Shown: positions 42,487 to 53,165, numbered from the stretch's first letter. The stretch: DNA of 64,000 nt from Euphorbia lathyris (GCF_963576675.1 NC_088913.1:86241001-86305000); one strand, 5' to 3'. Numbers and translations: made by a program. The notes: generated from the sequence alone by a model not told the origin.

Positions 42487-45400
42487 ATGGATGTTTCAGA
42501 ATGGGCATTTGGGGTTCCAAATGTTAGTGTAGTTGGAGATGGATATTGTTTTCCATATCCAATGGAATTAATTGTCAAGAAAAGAATTAAAAAACTTTCA
42601 AATGCACATTTTGAAGTTTTTGATTTAAGTGGAAATCTTCTCCTTCAAATTGATGGTGGTGTTTGGAATTTTAATATGAAAAGAATTATTCGGGATCCCG
42701 CCGGGTTTCCCATTCTCACCCTGCGCGGAAAGGTAATAATTGTTTTTTTAAATTATAATAGAAGTGGTCGAGAGTTTGAATTCTGGAATTCTGGTGATTT
42801 GGTTTCGCAGGCGATTAGTTTTCAGCATAAATGGAAAGTGCACGAAGGCGAAAATAAAGATGAGAATAATGTATTGTTTATTGTAAAACAATCTCATCCT
42901 ATACAAATAAAGAAAGAGCTTCATGTTTTTTTGGAGAATTATAAGAACAAAGCTCCAGATTTTCATGTTTCTGGTTCTTATACTTCTTTGTCTTTTAAAG
43001 TCTTCAAAGGCCATAGAATTCTTGCAGAGGTACATTCTTTTTCTTTCTTGGTAACTTAGTTTTACCGTTTTTTAATTATAGCGTTATTAATATTATTCTT
43101 TTGAATTAATAAAAAATCCATAAAGTTTGTATATTATATTACTTTTTCCGTCTCATTAAATAAGTCATTTTAAAGAGGGAGTTTTTTTTCCAAAATATAA
43201 ATTATTTTAGTTTTCCAAAAATTTCTAGTTGGGTTTTTCAGTTTAACCACTGAATTTTTGTCTTGGTTTTTAATGTATCCATATGTTTTTTTAACATTGC
43301 AAGGTTTATTCTCCAATCATTACATGAGAGAATTTTTTTAAAAATATAAATTTATTAATTTGACACTATATTGATTGTATTTCTTAATTTGTGTAAAAAA
43401 CTCTAAAGTAATTTATATAATGGAACGAAGAGAATATTAAAGTTAGGCCAATAAAAATACACTAGAAACTTAGTAAAATATTAATTCGAACAACTTTGAT
43501 CACATTATATTCTTATCATTTAATTATGATCACATATAGTGGTGAAGCTCTTAGCCTGTTGGTTGAGAGCTTACCTATAACTGTTGAGGTCATGGGTTCG
43601 AATCACATTGTGATGGGGTGGGTTAGAGGCTTTCTTTTATCTTTAATGTAATTTTCATTTGTTTAATATAAGTGCATTGCACACAACTTAAAAAAAAATT
43701 TATGAACACATACATATTTTACCTTCGTAATAAATAAAGAGTTAAAATTAATTAATTAATTAGAAAGGTACGTAAGAAATTACATAAGGCTAAAATATGG
43801 ATTTTAATTGTAATTTATGGTAATAATATGGATAAATTTTTGAAAAAAAAAGTATTATGAGATCACTTCATTGTTAACACTTAATTTTTTATTTGGATAT
43901 ATAAACCCCTAATTTTTTTTAGTTTTGGTTTCATTCGGCTCTTGATGATAAAAAAAATCAGTTTGAGTATAAAACTCGGTTAACGGAGTATTATTATTTT
44001 TTAAACTGAATTACATGTTTACAACTAACTAATTTGATAAGCAGGTGAAATGAATGACTTAATTTGCATATTTTCATTGATTTGGATTTTAATATTACAT
44101 AATACGAAATTTAAAGTGAAGCATAATTAAGCCTCCGATTAATTATTTTTCTATTGAGCTCTTGATCATTGATTCTGTTATGGATTGACCCTTATTTGAC
44201 TCATTAGCGTGATTCAACCTATTGATGTGGACAAATAAAAATAAGAGTTTATTGACTAGAATAGATAGAGAATAAAAAGTAAAAAGAAATTATAGAAATC
44301 AATTTCTAGTAGGTCCTTCGAACCTCGATATTCTCAACTCTCATTTCGCGATTCCATTATTAGAATCGTTAAATTGATCTTCTTCCCTAATACCAAAATC
44401 TATTTCTAGCAGGTTCTTCCATGCTTGATCTCCAGCTTGAAAGAACTTAGTGAAAATCGATTTTTATAATTTCTTTTTACTTTTTATTTTCTCTCCCATA
44501 ATCAAGAAAGTTATTTTTTTATTTGTCCATACGGAAGTGAAAATGTCCATGTCAACAGGCCGAATACCTCAAAGGCTAGTGTTGGGAATAGTTAAATAAG
44601 GGTCGAATCCATAACAGAATCAATGATCAAGGCTTTGATGTGGAAAAATAATTGATTATGTGCTTGATCCTTAAAACAGGTAAAGTTTAGAAGTTTAATT
44701 TTGTTTTTTTTGCCTTTTTTATGTAGAAAGAAATTCAGGAGCCATGTTGTAAAATTGTTATAATTGAAGGGCTACAGATGTATTTTACCCATACTTTCTT
44801 TTGTCTTGCATTAATTTATCTTTCACATTTACTTACCCTAAATTTAATATTATTGATTTTTAACCAAAATGGAAAATGTTTTCACATATTTATCTCAAAC
44901 CTACAAAATCTGCATTAAAAAAAAAACTAGGTTCTTAGTTTAGATTTTCGAAATGCATTTTTGAGTCCCCAAACTTTCTCTATTTTGCTAATTGAGTCCT
45001 TATATTTTTTTTAATTGAGCTATAGGGCATTCTTATCTATTGAGCCTTTGAACTTTTTTATTTTGATTTAATTGAGTCCGTTTACGAAGGGATTCAATTG
45101 AATACACTTATATGATTTAGGACTCAATTTAATAAAATTAAAAGTTTAATGACTTTAATTAGAAAATTCAGACACTCAAAGATGCATTTTTCCTTTAGAT
45201 TTTCAGTATAAAGTCAAATAGTAATTTCATGTTTTTTTCTTAAGGTTTATCATGAGGTATAAAACTTTGAAACTTATTTTTTTTTTGTTAAACGATCCGT
45301 TTGTGTGCCGGAAAATATTATACATGAAGATATTTTCATGATTTTCCAGTACTTGTTTTATTTAGTAAAATAAATCAATAAAAGGTTTTAAGTTAGCTGA

Positions 45401-47354
45401 TAGAAAAATATACGAAAAAAAGTGAGTAAAACTCTACTCCATTTTTTCTTAGGGGGCGTTTGGTTCGGGGTCTTTAGGAATGGAAATGGAAATGAGAGGG
45501 TTTCATTCCCTTTGTTCTTGTTTGTTTAACAAAAAAATTCATTCCCTTTACCCATTTTAGATTATAGGATTACCCCACTTTAGGTTAACTCATTACCCCA
45601 AATCTTGTAGGGAATTGGATTCCCTTTCCCAATTTTTTTGTTCTTTTTATTTTATCGAACCACAAATCTCTGAAATTTATGAAATTCCAGAATTTCTGAA
45701 TTTTTGAAATTTTTGAAATTCCAGAATTTTCAAAAAGTCCAAAATTTCTAGAATTTCTAAAATTTCAGAATTTCTGGAATTTCAGAATTTTAAAAATTTC
45801 AGAATTTTCGAAATTCCAGAATTTCTGGATTCTAGAATTTCTGAAATTCTAGAATTTTCAAAATTCCAGAATTTTTGAACTTCCAAAATTTCTAGAATTT
45901 CAGAATATCTGAAATTTCAGCATTTCTAAAATTACAGAATTTTTGAAATTCTAGAAATTCTAGATTCTGGAATTTCAGAATTTCCAAAATTCTAGAATTT
46001 CCGGATTCTGGAAATTCAAATTTTTGAAATTCTAGAATTTTCGGATTCTGGAATTTTAAAAATTCCAAAATTTCATAATTTTTAAATTCAAGTTCCAAAA
46101 TTTCCAGAATTTAATAATTTTTGAAGTTCAAGAATTTTTTGAAATTCTAGAAATCTGAAAGTTCAAAAATTCCAGAGGTTTGAAATTGCATTCCCTTTCC
46201 TAAACATAACCAAACACATAGGGGAATCAATGCTTATTCATTTCATTTCCTTTGGTTTCCCTTTCTTCATTCCTTTTCCCTTACCTCATGTGAACCAAAC
46301 GCCCCCTTAATGTTTTGAAAATAGTAACCACTCACCATTTTTTTTTTCCATTTTTTGGTGTTATAACCAAACATCGAAAAATACTTTATTTTTCAAGAAA
46401 CAAACGAGGCCTAAGTGTGTTTTTTATGTCGGTAAAATGCATCTGCTACCATTAAAGCTCCGAGCCTATTTATAGAGGTTACTAAATTCCATTTTCATAC
46501 TATTGAACTTTAATCTGATTTCAATAAAGTCATTCTATAGAGGTTACTAAATTCAAACTAATATTGATATGACATAAAATAAGCGTCACATCAAACAATT
46601 AACTATGTGTCAAATAAGCGTCATGTCAGATATGTCTGACTTGGTTGACGTGATAGATAGTATATATGATACATTCTAAGCCATACAAAAAAATGACATC
46701 ATTGTTTGATGTGATGTTTAGTGAACATGCAATCAACTACCCTTTATACCACACTAATATTTTGAGAAGTTTTTATACCTAAATTTACCGAAATAATTTT
46801 ATTGAAATTAAATTTAAAATTCAGTAATTTTATTGAAAGAAATAAAGTTCGATAGCTCTTATAAAAAGAACTACAAACTTCAATAACCGTTGATGCAATT
46901 TAATCGTATTTATTGAATAACTTAAGGCCCGTTTGATTCAATTAAAGGTGACAGATCAACGATTTTGTGTGCAATAGGTCTGAATGAGCCAACTATAGGT
47001 GTGTGATAGGTTTTTAAAACCAATTATAGGTATGTGATAGGTTTTTAAAACCAACTATAAGTGTGTGATAAATTATTTTAAAAGTTCAGAGTGTCAATAG
47101 GCAAAACTTGTCAAATTTAAAAGTGTAAATATGCATTAAACCTAAAAAAAATATGCGATTTTATTATAAGTATTATATAATAATTAATTAATGTGAAATT
47201 TAATTAATTAATTAATATGCAGGTAAAACATAATTTCACATTGGAAAGTTTCTACAAAGGAAAGGAAAAATACAGAATTAAAATTTATCCAGAGGTTGAT
47301 TATGCATTTATTGTGGCATTGCTAGTTGTTCTTGATGAGAATGACACACCATAA
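42487..47354 (+). CDS. LURP-one-related (LOR) protein, tubby-like fold
   Basis: Family with a tubby-like barrel (formerly DUF567); Arabidopsis LURP1 takes part in basal defence, but most members have no proven function. Three exons: 42487-42732, 42811-43029 and 47223-47354, giving 198 residues, normal for the family. Visible family features: PYPMELIVKKR (25-35), FEVFDLSGNLLLQIDGG with RDPAGFPILTLRGK (to 82), AISFQHKWKVHEGE (83 on), and the third exon's FTLESFYKGKEKYRIKIYPE then DYAFIVALLVVLDE at the C-terminus. Intron 1 is 78 nt, in frame and without a stop. Intron 2 is 4193 nt and holds a SINE, a Tourist-like MITE and other repeats. There is no signal peptide. The short exon 3 is essential for the last strand and helix, so correct splicing of the long intron matters. 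Confidence 0.9.
43537..43699 (+). mobile_element. tRNA-derived SINE, 163 bp, with 13 bp TSD
   Basis: The A box TAGCCTGTTGG and B box GGGTTCGAATCAC are spaced as in tRNA-derived SINEs. The element ends in an A-rich tail. The flanks TTATGATCACATA (43524-43536) and TTATGAACACATA (43700-43712) form a 13 bp TSD with one mismatch. It is unlike the Au copies. It lies in intron 2 of the LOR gene in the same direction. Confidence 0.75.
43857..44110. repeat. Dispersed inverted-repeat family, copy 3 (partial)
   Basis: AAGTATTATGAGATCACTTC, TATAAAACTCGGTTAACGGA and TACAACTAACTAATTTGATA match the copies at 16766 and 21059 in order. Confidence 0.5.
44120..44672. repeat. Large foldback element in LOR intron 2
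   Basis: A 26-base stretch at 44161-44186 has its perfect reverse complement at 44606-44631. Pairing extends, with gaps, inward through AAAAGTAAAAAGAAATTATA and outward through AATTATTTTTC. Arms are about 230 bases around a centre near 44390. It is non-coding and no TSD was fixed. Confidence 0.65.
44952..45196. repeat. MITE-like inverted repeat
   Basis: AAATGCATTTTTGAGTCCCC on the left is mirrored by CACTCAAAGATGCATTTTTC on the right. AATTGAGTCC motifs occur inside on the left and GGACTCAATT on the right. Confidence 0.5.
45452..46306. mobile_element. Tourist-like (PIF/Harbinger) MITE with TTA TSD
   Basis: A perfect 15 bp terminal inverted repeat, GGGGGCGTTTGGTTC and GAACCAAACGCCCCC, with TTA on both sides (45449-45451 and 46307-46309). 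The subterminal sequences (ATTCCCTTTGTTC, TTTCATTTCC and complements) also pair. It is 855 bp because of the internal repeat block. It lies in intron 2 of the LOR gene. Confidence 0.85.
45660..46185. repeat. GAATTTC-type short repeat block inside the MITE
   Basis: About 520 bases made almost only of variants of CCAGAATTTCNGAAATT, in many imperfect copies that are palindromic and read alike on both strands. Minus-strand open frames here (for example 45892-46098, rich in EFLKFQN) are translated repeat, not genes. Confidence 0.85.
46434..46905. repeat. MITE-like element with GGTAAAATGCAT end
   Basis: Left GGTAAAATGCATCTGCTACC and right AACCGTTGATGCAATTTAA pair imperfectly. A GAGGTTACTAAATTC motif is repeated near the left side (46477 and 46539). 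Resembles the elements at 16361 and 19330. Confidence 0.4.
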
Positions 47355-47819
47355 TTTTTTTTTATTTTACTTTGTAACTTTTTTTCTATTATTATTCTTG
47401 AGAAAAAAAAATCTCTGTACTATTTTGTAATTGACCTCCTTGTGTTTTTTTGAAAGGGGTACTCATACATTATTTTGATTAATAATTTTCCTCAAGTTAC
47501 TTAAATTGGAGATATTGAATACGTTGATATCACACAACTAACCATATTACACGTGGCCTAATGAGGTACCCCGCTCCTCAACAGTAACCAATGAAGCCAC
47601 ATGGACTAATAAAAAAAGGACCTAAAGATCATGCACATTCCATCTGAGTCTAGCGTCTTGATTTACGGAATCACAGTTGCAGTTGTTACAACCGTTTCAG
47701 GTTTACAGCAGACTCACACCATTGACTGACCACCACATGAACCTTAGCTCTCATTTAAGACACACAACTCAATCCTCTTATAAATAAAAGGTACACAATA
47801 CACTAAAAGGTATTCAAGG
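47355..47819. other. 3' region of LOR gene and LTR-like leader
   Basis: The first part is the presumed LOR 3'UTR. A TATA-like CTCTTATAAATAAAAGGTAC near 47775 lies just before the Gag fragment, so the second half may be an old LTR. Confidence 0.4.
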
Positions 47820-48185
47820 ATGAGATGTACCACCTTAAGCTCCATGGATGATGCTGACATCGATTATAGAATCCCTGAAGTAACACACCGGTTTGACTTG
47901 ACACTCTACGCGGATGTACTAACCATGCATATGCCAAAAGGATTCAAATATACTTCACTGAAAGAATATAATGGACTAGGGATCCTACTGTCCATGAAAA
48001 AAAACTTCCACATATCCTTAGAGACTACAAAGACTATAGATGTTGTCATGTGTAGAATCTTTCCCATCACACTTAAGGATGTTGCATCAAATGGTGAATG
48101 GATTTTGCTCAACACTTCATCACATCAATATCCGAAAGTAAGACCATGCAAGAAGTTCAAGAACCGAATGAGAACCTTTATCTAA
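47820..48185 (+). pseudogene. Ty3/gypsy Gag fragment
   Basis: A 121-residue frame contains MPKGFKYTSLKEYNGLG and DVVMCRIFPITLKDVAS. These match the start of the retrotransposon Gag domain (PF03732 type: a KEYDG-like motif, then CRAFPxTLK) known from plant gypsy elements. The frame ends early and no pol follows. It is a separate, older remnant 0.7 kb upstream of the large gypsy element. Confidence 0.6.
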
Positions 48186-48896
48186 CAGCACACACGACCT
48201 TCCAAACATTATTTCTATCTAAATTGTTTATGCTACACAATTACAAACAACCAACCAAAATGTCATTAAGTATGTGACATATTAATTAATCACAAAATAT
48301 TGTCAAAGGGTTAAAATGTTTATTATGTTACCAACACAATTACAAACAACTTAGCAATATGCTTGAAACTTCTTCGGTTTATTGACAAACTTGTTTGGAA
48401 TATTTGATATGACAATAAATTAACTGTCAAACTAGTCAATTTAAATTTTGAGTTAGATAATGGTAACTTTGATCTTACTTGTTAAGGGTAAATTTGTATC
48501 ATTTCATATATTAAGAGTAAATTTGTGCTTTTTCTAAAATAACAGGAGCAAATTTGGATGTTTCCTAAACCCAATCTTTTTACCTTATTCATCCCCTTTA
48601 CTCTCTTATTATATTCACTAGTCGAAGAACTGCCAATTGCGCGAATTATATACCATATTTAACTATTTTGATAATTGGTTATTTATTAGTATATTATAAT
48701 AATAATTATTATTAACAATAATATTTTGATTATTATAAAAAAATGTTATTATTTTTTAACATTATTTTCAATTTAATATATAAAAAATAAATATGTAATA
48801 AAATAAATATATTTATAACAATAAAACATTCATATTTTATATTTAAAAAATTATAGAATCCACGCATCACGTTTTACTCATATAAATAAATACTAT
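48186..48896. repeat. AT-rich spacer with second copy of a dispersed repeat
   Basis: About 48330-48570 matches 12350-12600 in motif order (TTGACAAACTTGTTT, GACAATAAATTAACTGTCAAA, GGTAACTTTGAT). The following ACCTTATTCATCCCC region resembles 61005-61045. No gene. Confidence 0.5.
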
Positions 48897-49409
48897 TGAT
48901 AACATCGGGATATTATCCACGGGATCAAAGAGGATATTTACCAAAACGGACGCGTATTTGGGCGGTCTGAGAAGCAATGGCGTATCGAGCAAGTCGTCCG
49001 AGTGGCGGATCACCTAGACTCCGCCACACATGATCCGTAGTCAAACCTACGTGAGACCCGCCATCATGCCTTGATCCGCCCGCCGAACGGTTGAGCCGAT
49101 TCCCAATATAGGCAATTAATGGAACGTTAATGAGCTAACGGCCACACTTAAAGGAGATCCGTAACCGCCATTAATGAGGCATTAATGGAGACTTTCTGGT
49201 TACAGGGAGTTACGATCACATGACTATAAATAGCTTGCATCACAAGCTACTGAGGTACAGATTCACATTCTCACTCTAGACCCTTCTCTTGTCAATACAG
49301 TTTATTCTTTATTCCTATACTGACTTTGGCATCGGAGCTTCCCCCCGTCGAATCCAATGACGCCCCCCACAGGGAAGGAATCCGATCAGAAGTTCATCAC
49401 CAGTTATCA
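48897..49409 (+). repeat. Gypsy 5' LTR
   Basis: 513 bp; TATA-like ACTATAAATAGCTTG near 49222. Followed at 49411 by TTGGTGCGGTGAGCG, the likely primer binding site, which I could not assign to a tRNA. Confidence 0.92.
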
Positions 49410-49467
49410 ATTGGTGCGGTGAGCGTGGAGGTCCTAATCAGAAAAGGACTCAGTTCACAATCTAAAC

Positions 49468-51330
49468 ATGGCAACTGGAGGGTCTAACCCCTCAACTGGA
49501 ACTATAATACCACCCATACCACCGTCAACTAACCCTACTACAAACGCCGGTCGCGTTGATCCCGATGCGCCAATCATCCATGACGAAAGGGATATGTCAC
49601 CAGAGTCCCTTTTGGATATCTGTGCAAGTACCGCAGGCAGAGAACATGGACCTATCATGGAAGGTCGATTAAGAGCTTTGCTGACGAACCGAGATGTAGG
49701 TGGAGCAACGACAGGAACTGCTTTCCCGCTTAATCACCGTCAACCGCCAAGACCAACCCTAACGCAATGGCAAAACTTCTATGTTATGCCTAATGCTCGC
49801 CATGACTCATCATTTTTTCTCTCTCAACCAGCAGATTCAACAATTGTCAATCTGGGCCTCGGTGATAACCCGCCATTAAATCGAGCGCTATTCCATGATG
49901 TACCAGAGGGAAGTCAAAGAAATGATCAATCTCCCCGGAGGAACACAACAAATCCAGGGATCACTATTGGCGGACCTAGAGCTCCACCGGCGGCGGATCG
50001 GGGACGGAATAACACAGCGGCAGATCAGTCGGAAGGCAGACGTGGTGGTCACAGGAGTAAGAAGCGGACTCGATCACATAAGGAGGGGCGGTCTAGATCT
50101 CGTTCTCATCGCAGACGTAAAAACAGGTCCCCTCGGCGGGAAAGGTCGCCTCCCGAGCAAAGAGTAAACGAACATCGAGATAGATCACCTCGCCAAGTTA
50201 TACAACATCTGCCGCCAGATGAAGGTAATAGGGGACGATCTCCACCAAGAAGACGTGACGGCGGTAGGTCACCATCCGATCCTTCATCAGAATCTAGCTC
50301 CTCATCCTCACAGCGAAGCAGATCCAACAGTAGGAGGCGCCCTTGAAGGGGTCATGGTTCTATGGCGGATCAAATCAGGGAGGAGATACGCAGGCAGAAC
50401 GAAGAGAATGCCAGGCATAATCCATTCGCCAATCGGGAATCACTCTTCACAGCATGGATCGAGGCCGAGGAAATGGATAGGCATTTTAAGATTCCAAATA
50501 TACCAGCCTATTCTGGCGAGGATAATCCCAAAGCCCATGCAAGGAAGTATCGCATGTTGCTCGGACTTAACCATACAAGCGAGGCAGGGCAATGTCGAAT
50601 GTTCATAACTACACTGAAAGGTCCAGCTTACGACTGGTTCCAGTCTCTTCGCCCAGGATCAATAAACAGCTGGGATCAGTTGAGTAGAGAATTCTGTTCA
50701 AAATTCACAGGAAGCATTCCTCCAGTGGTCAAATCTCAAAAGCTCTTTGAGCTGAAGCAAAAAGAAAATGAACCCCTCCGGGAGTATGTCGACAAGTTCA
50801 ATAGGTTGTGTATCCACATTGTTGATGTAGATCTCACCATGGAAGTGGAAGCACTTGTAAAAAACACAACATGCAAGAGCTTGCAGGAGGATCTGATCAG
50901 AAACAAACCAAAGAGTATGGCGGAGCTGATAGAAAGGTGCAAAGACTTCATGGAAGTCGATGACATTCGAAAAGAGTCAGCATCTCCACCTAAAAAAGCA
51001 AAGGGCGAATCTCGAAGACGGGATAAGGAGAAAGAAAAGCTCCCTGACTCATCCTCCCGAAATAGGCGAAGAGGCTCTAAGAACAAATCAGCATATGCGC
51101 CATCGTTCACGCCGTTGAACTCCTCCAAAAGCGAAGTGCTAATGTGGATAGAGAACATCCAACATAAGTAGAGCATTTCATACCCCGAACCAAAAGGGGG
51201 GGGGGGGGGGAGTACACCAACACAGGGAAAACCCCCAAGAATTATTGCAAATACCATAGGAGGAACGGTCATGACACATATGCATGCTGGGAGTTGGCTA
51301 GGGAGATTGAGAGGCTTATCGAGAGAGGAA
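49468..51330 (+). pseudogene. Gypsy Gag with Arg/Ser-rich N-terminal region
   Basis: Starts MATGGSNPSTGTIIPP at 49468. Residues about 190-292 are an Arg/Ser-rich low-complexity region (SRSRSHRRRKNRSPRRERSP). A single TGA at 50344-50346 is in frame with the continuation (MADQIREEIRRQNEENARH at 50362), so Gag is split by one stop. The PF03732-type Gag core follows (NIPAYSGEDNPKAHARKYRM, TLKGPAYDWFQSLRPGSI, EFCSKFTGSIPP). After a stop at 51169 and a 15-G run near 51197, the Cys/His motif YCKYHRRNGHDTYACWELAR is in another frame. Confidence 0.85.
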
Positions 51331-51878
51331 AGCTGGACAGGTTCGTCCAGAATGATAGAAAGGGAGATGGTGATAAACCTAGAGATGAGCCAAAGAAAAA
51401 GGCTAAGGGGGTCATTAATGTTATTGCTGGCGGACCAGGATATCAGCCTGCGGTAAAGAAAGCAAAAACCATTGCTCTAGATAGAGCATCACTCAACCGT
51501 CCCTTCGTAGACGTGGGTCCGGCTCTCTCTCCACACGCAGACGCTCTCATTATTACTATGATGGTGGAAGGATGGGAAATGAAGAGAGTGATGGTAGACA
51601 CTGGTAGTTCTTGTAATGTCATCACCATGGGTGCATTCGCCAAACTCAAGGTTGACCCTATTCAAATCGAGACCACCATCGTAGATATTCTGGGAGTGAC
51701 GGGTTATACAATCCAGACAAAGGGCCAAGTGACACTAGAATGCGAGTTAGCAGATAAAGATCAGGTGTGGATGGGAGATCTGGAGTTCTCCATCATGGAC
51801 GGTCAATTGGCATATAACATCATCTTAGGGCGGCCATTCATCTCAGAAGTGGCGCTCTCATATCGATTCGCCATTTGA
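51294..51878 (+). CDS. Gypsy protease region
   Basis: An aspartic protease domain would process the polyprotein. The active-site motif is VDTGSSCNVI, with the catalytic Asp codon at 51597-51599. Downstream IMDGQLAYNIILGRPFI is the usual flap and ILGRP motif. The frame begins within the C-terminal Gag zinc-knuckle region (WELAREIERLIERGKL) and ends at a TGA at 51876, before RT, so Pol is not continuous. Confidence 0.85.
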   Translation: MAREIERLIERGKLDRFVQNDRKGDGDKPRDEPKKKAKGVINVIAGGPGYQPAVKKAKTIALDRASLNRPFVDVGPALSPHADALIITMMVEGWEMKRVMVDTGSSCNVITMGAFAKLKVDPIQIETTIVDILGVTGYTIQTKGQVTLECELADKDQVWMGDLEFSIMDGQLAYNIILGRPFISEVALSYRFAI

Positions 51879-52035
51879 CCATGTACATCCCTACAACCAA
51901 GGGAAGTGTGATGATCAAAGGGAACCAGAAGGTGGCTCAGGAGATATACTCTGCATCCTTATCGATTCGCCCCTAGTCCAAAGAGGATGAAGATGATGAA
52001 CTCATCACAACGGCCCTAGGAGACACCGAAATGTT

Positions 52036-52962
52036 ATGAAGGTTCTTCTCGAGTCAGAAGATGTGTTCGCTTGGAAGGACGAGATCCTCATGGGGGTCAG
52101 TCCAGACGTGATCACTCACAAACTCAATATTGCCGAAGATACGGTCCTTGTGGCCCAGAAGAGAAGGAATCATGGGCCAGAAAGGCAGAAAGTAATAGAG
52201 GAAGAGATATCTAAACTGAAGAAGGCGGACGCCATTGAGGAAGTTATTTACACCCAGTGGCTGGCGAATGTGGTCCTGGTTAAAAAGGCAGGCGGATCAT
52301 ACCGCATGTGTATTGATTTCACGGACCTTAATAAGGCTTGTCCCAAAGACAACTACCCTCTGCCTTGTATTGACATCCTTGTCGATGGAACCGCAGGACA
52401 TGTAGTATATTCCTTCACGGATGTGAAGTCGAGCTATCACCAGATCCTCATGGAGCCATCAGACAGGATCAAGACCTCCTTCGTAACTCACCAGGTGACT
52501 TATTGCTTCAAAGTCATGCCCTTTGGGCTTAAAAACGCTGGAGCTACTTACCAGCGGATGATGAACAAGATATTCGAAGGAAGAAAAGGTGACAACTTCT
52601 CAGTCTATGTGGATGACATGATCATCAAAAGCACCACCATGGAGAAACATGCGGAGGACATAAGGGAAGTCCTCGGAGTCCTTCGTCACCACAACATCAA
52701 ACTAAATCCTGAGAAGTGTACTTTTGGGGCAACTTATGGAAAATTCCTGGGATACATGATTAGCCAGAAGGGAGTAGGTCCCAATCCAGATAAAATCAAG
52801 GCGGTACTAGACATGAAGGCGCCACAAAATGTCAGAGAAGTGCAACGCCTTAATGGGCGGATCATAGCACTTGGACGATTCATCTCATGTTCAGCTCGTA
52901 GATGCCAACCTTTTTATAAAGTAATCAAAAAGCAGAAAGGCTTCGAGTGGAATGAAGATTGA
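52036..52962 (+). CDS. Gypsy reverse transcriptase
   Basis: RT domain with VVLVKKAGGSYRMCIDFTDL, FTDVKSSYHQILM, MPFGLKNAGATYQRMMN and the active site YVDDMI (Asp codons at 52612-52617). It starts at an internal Met after the DVFAWK motif and ends at a TGA at 52960, where the RT thumb and connection should continue. A degraded stretch at 52963-53165 separates it from RNase H. Confidence 0.9.
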   Translation: MKVLLESEDVFAWKDEILMGVSPDVITHKLNIAEDTVLVAQKRRNHGPERQKVIEEEISKLKKADAIEEVIYTQWLANVVLVKKAGGSYRMCIDFTDLNKACPKDNYPLPCIDILVDGTAGHVVYSFTDVKSSYHQILMEPSDRIKTSFVTHQVTYCFKVMPFGLKNAGATYQRMMNKIFEGRKGDNFSVYVDDMIIKSTTMEKHAEDIREVLGVLRHHNIKLNPEKCTFGATYGKFLGYMISQKGVGPNPDKIKAVLDMKAPQNVREVQRLNGRIIALGRFISCSARRCQPFYKVIKKQKGFEWNED

Positions 52963-53165
52963 AAGCAGGCCTTTGAAGGGATCAAGCGCTTCCTATCAGA
53001 ACCGCCTCTAATGAGCAGACCTTTGGAAGGTGAGAACCTGTACATGTATGTTTCTGTTCAGATAAAGCGGTTTGCACAGTCATGATAAGGGAAGAAGATG
53101 GCCAATAATATCCGATCTATTACGTAAGCAAAGTCTTAAAAGATGCTGAAACCCGGTATTCGAGA

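Noticed and set aside
43543..43610. Possible tRNA gene (good A and B boxes)
   Set aside because: The acceptor arms do not pair and a TSD lies outside; called a SINE.
45892..46098. Minus-strand ORF rich in EFLKFQN
   Set aside because: Pure translation of the GAATTTC repeat block in the MITE.
47820..48185. Novel small host gene
   Set aside because: The sequence matches the start of a gypsy Gag domain and is better explained as a retroelement remnant.
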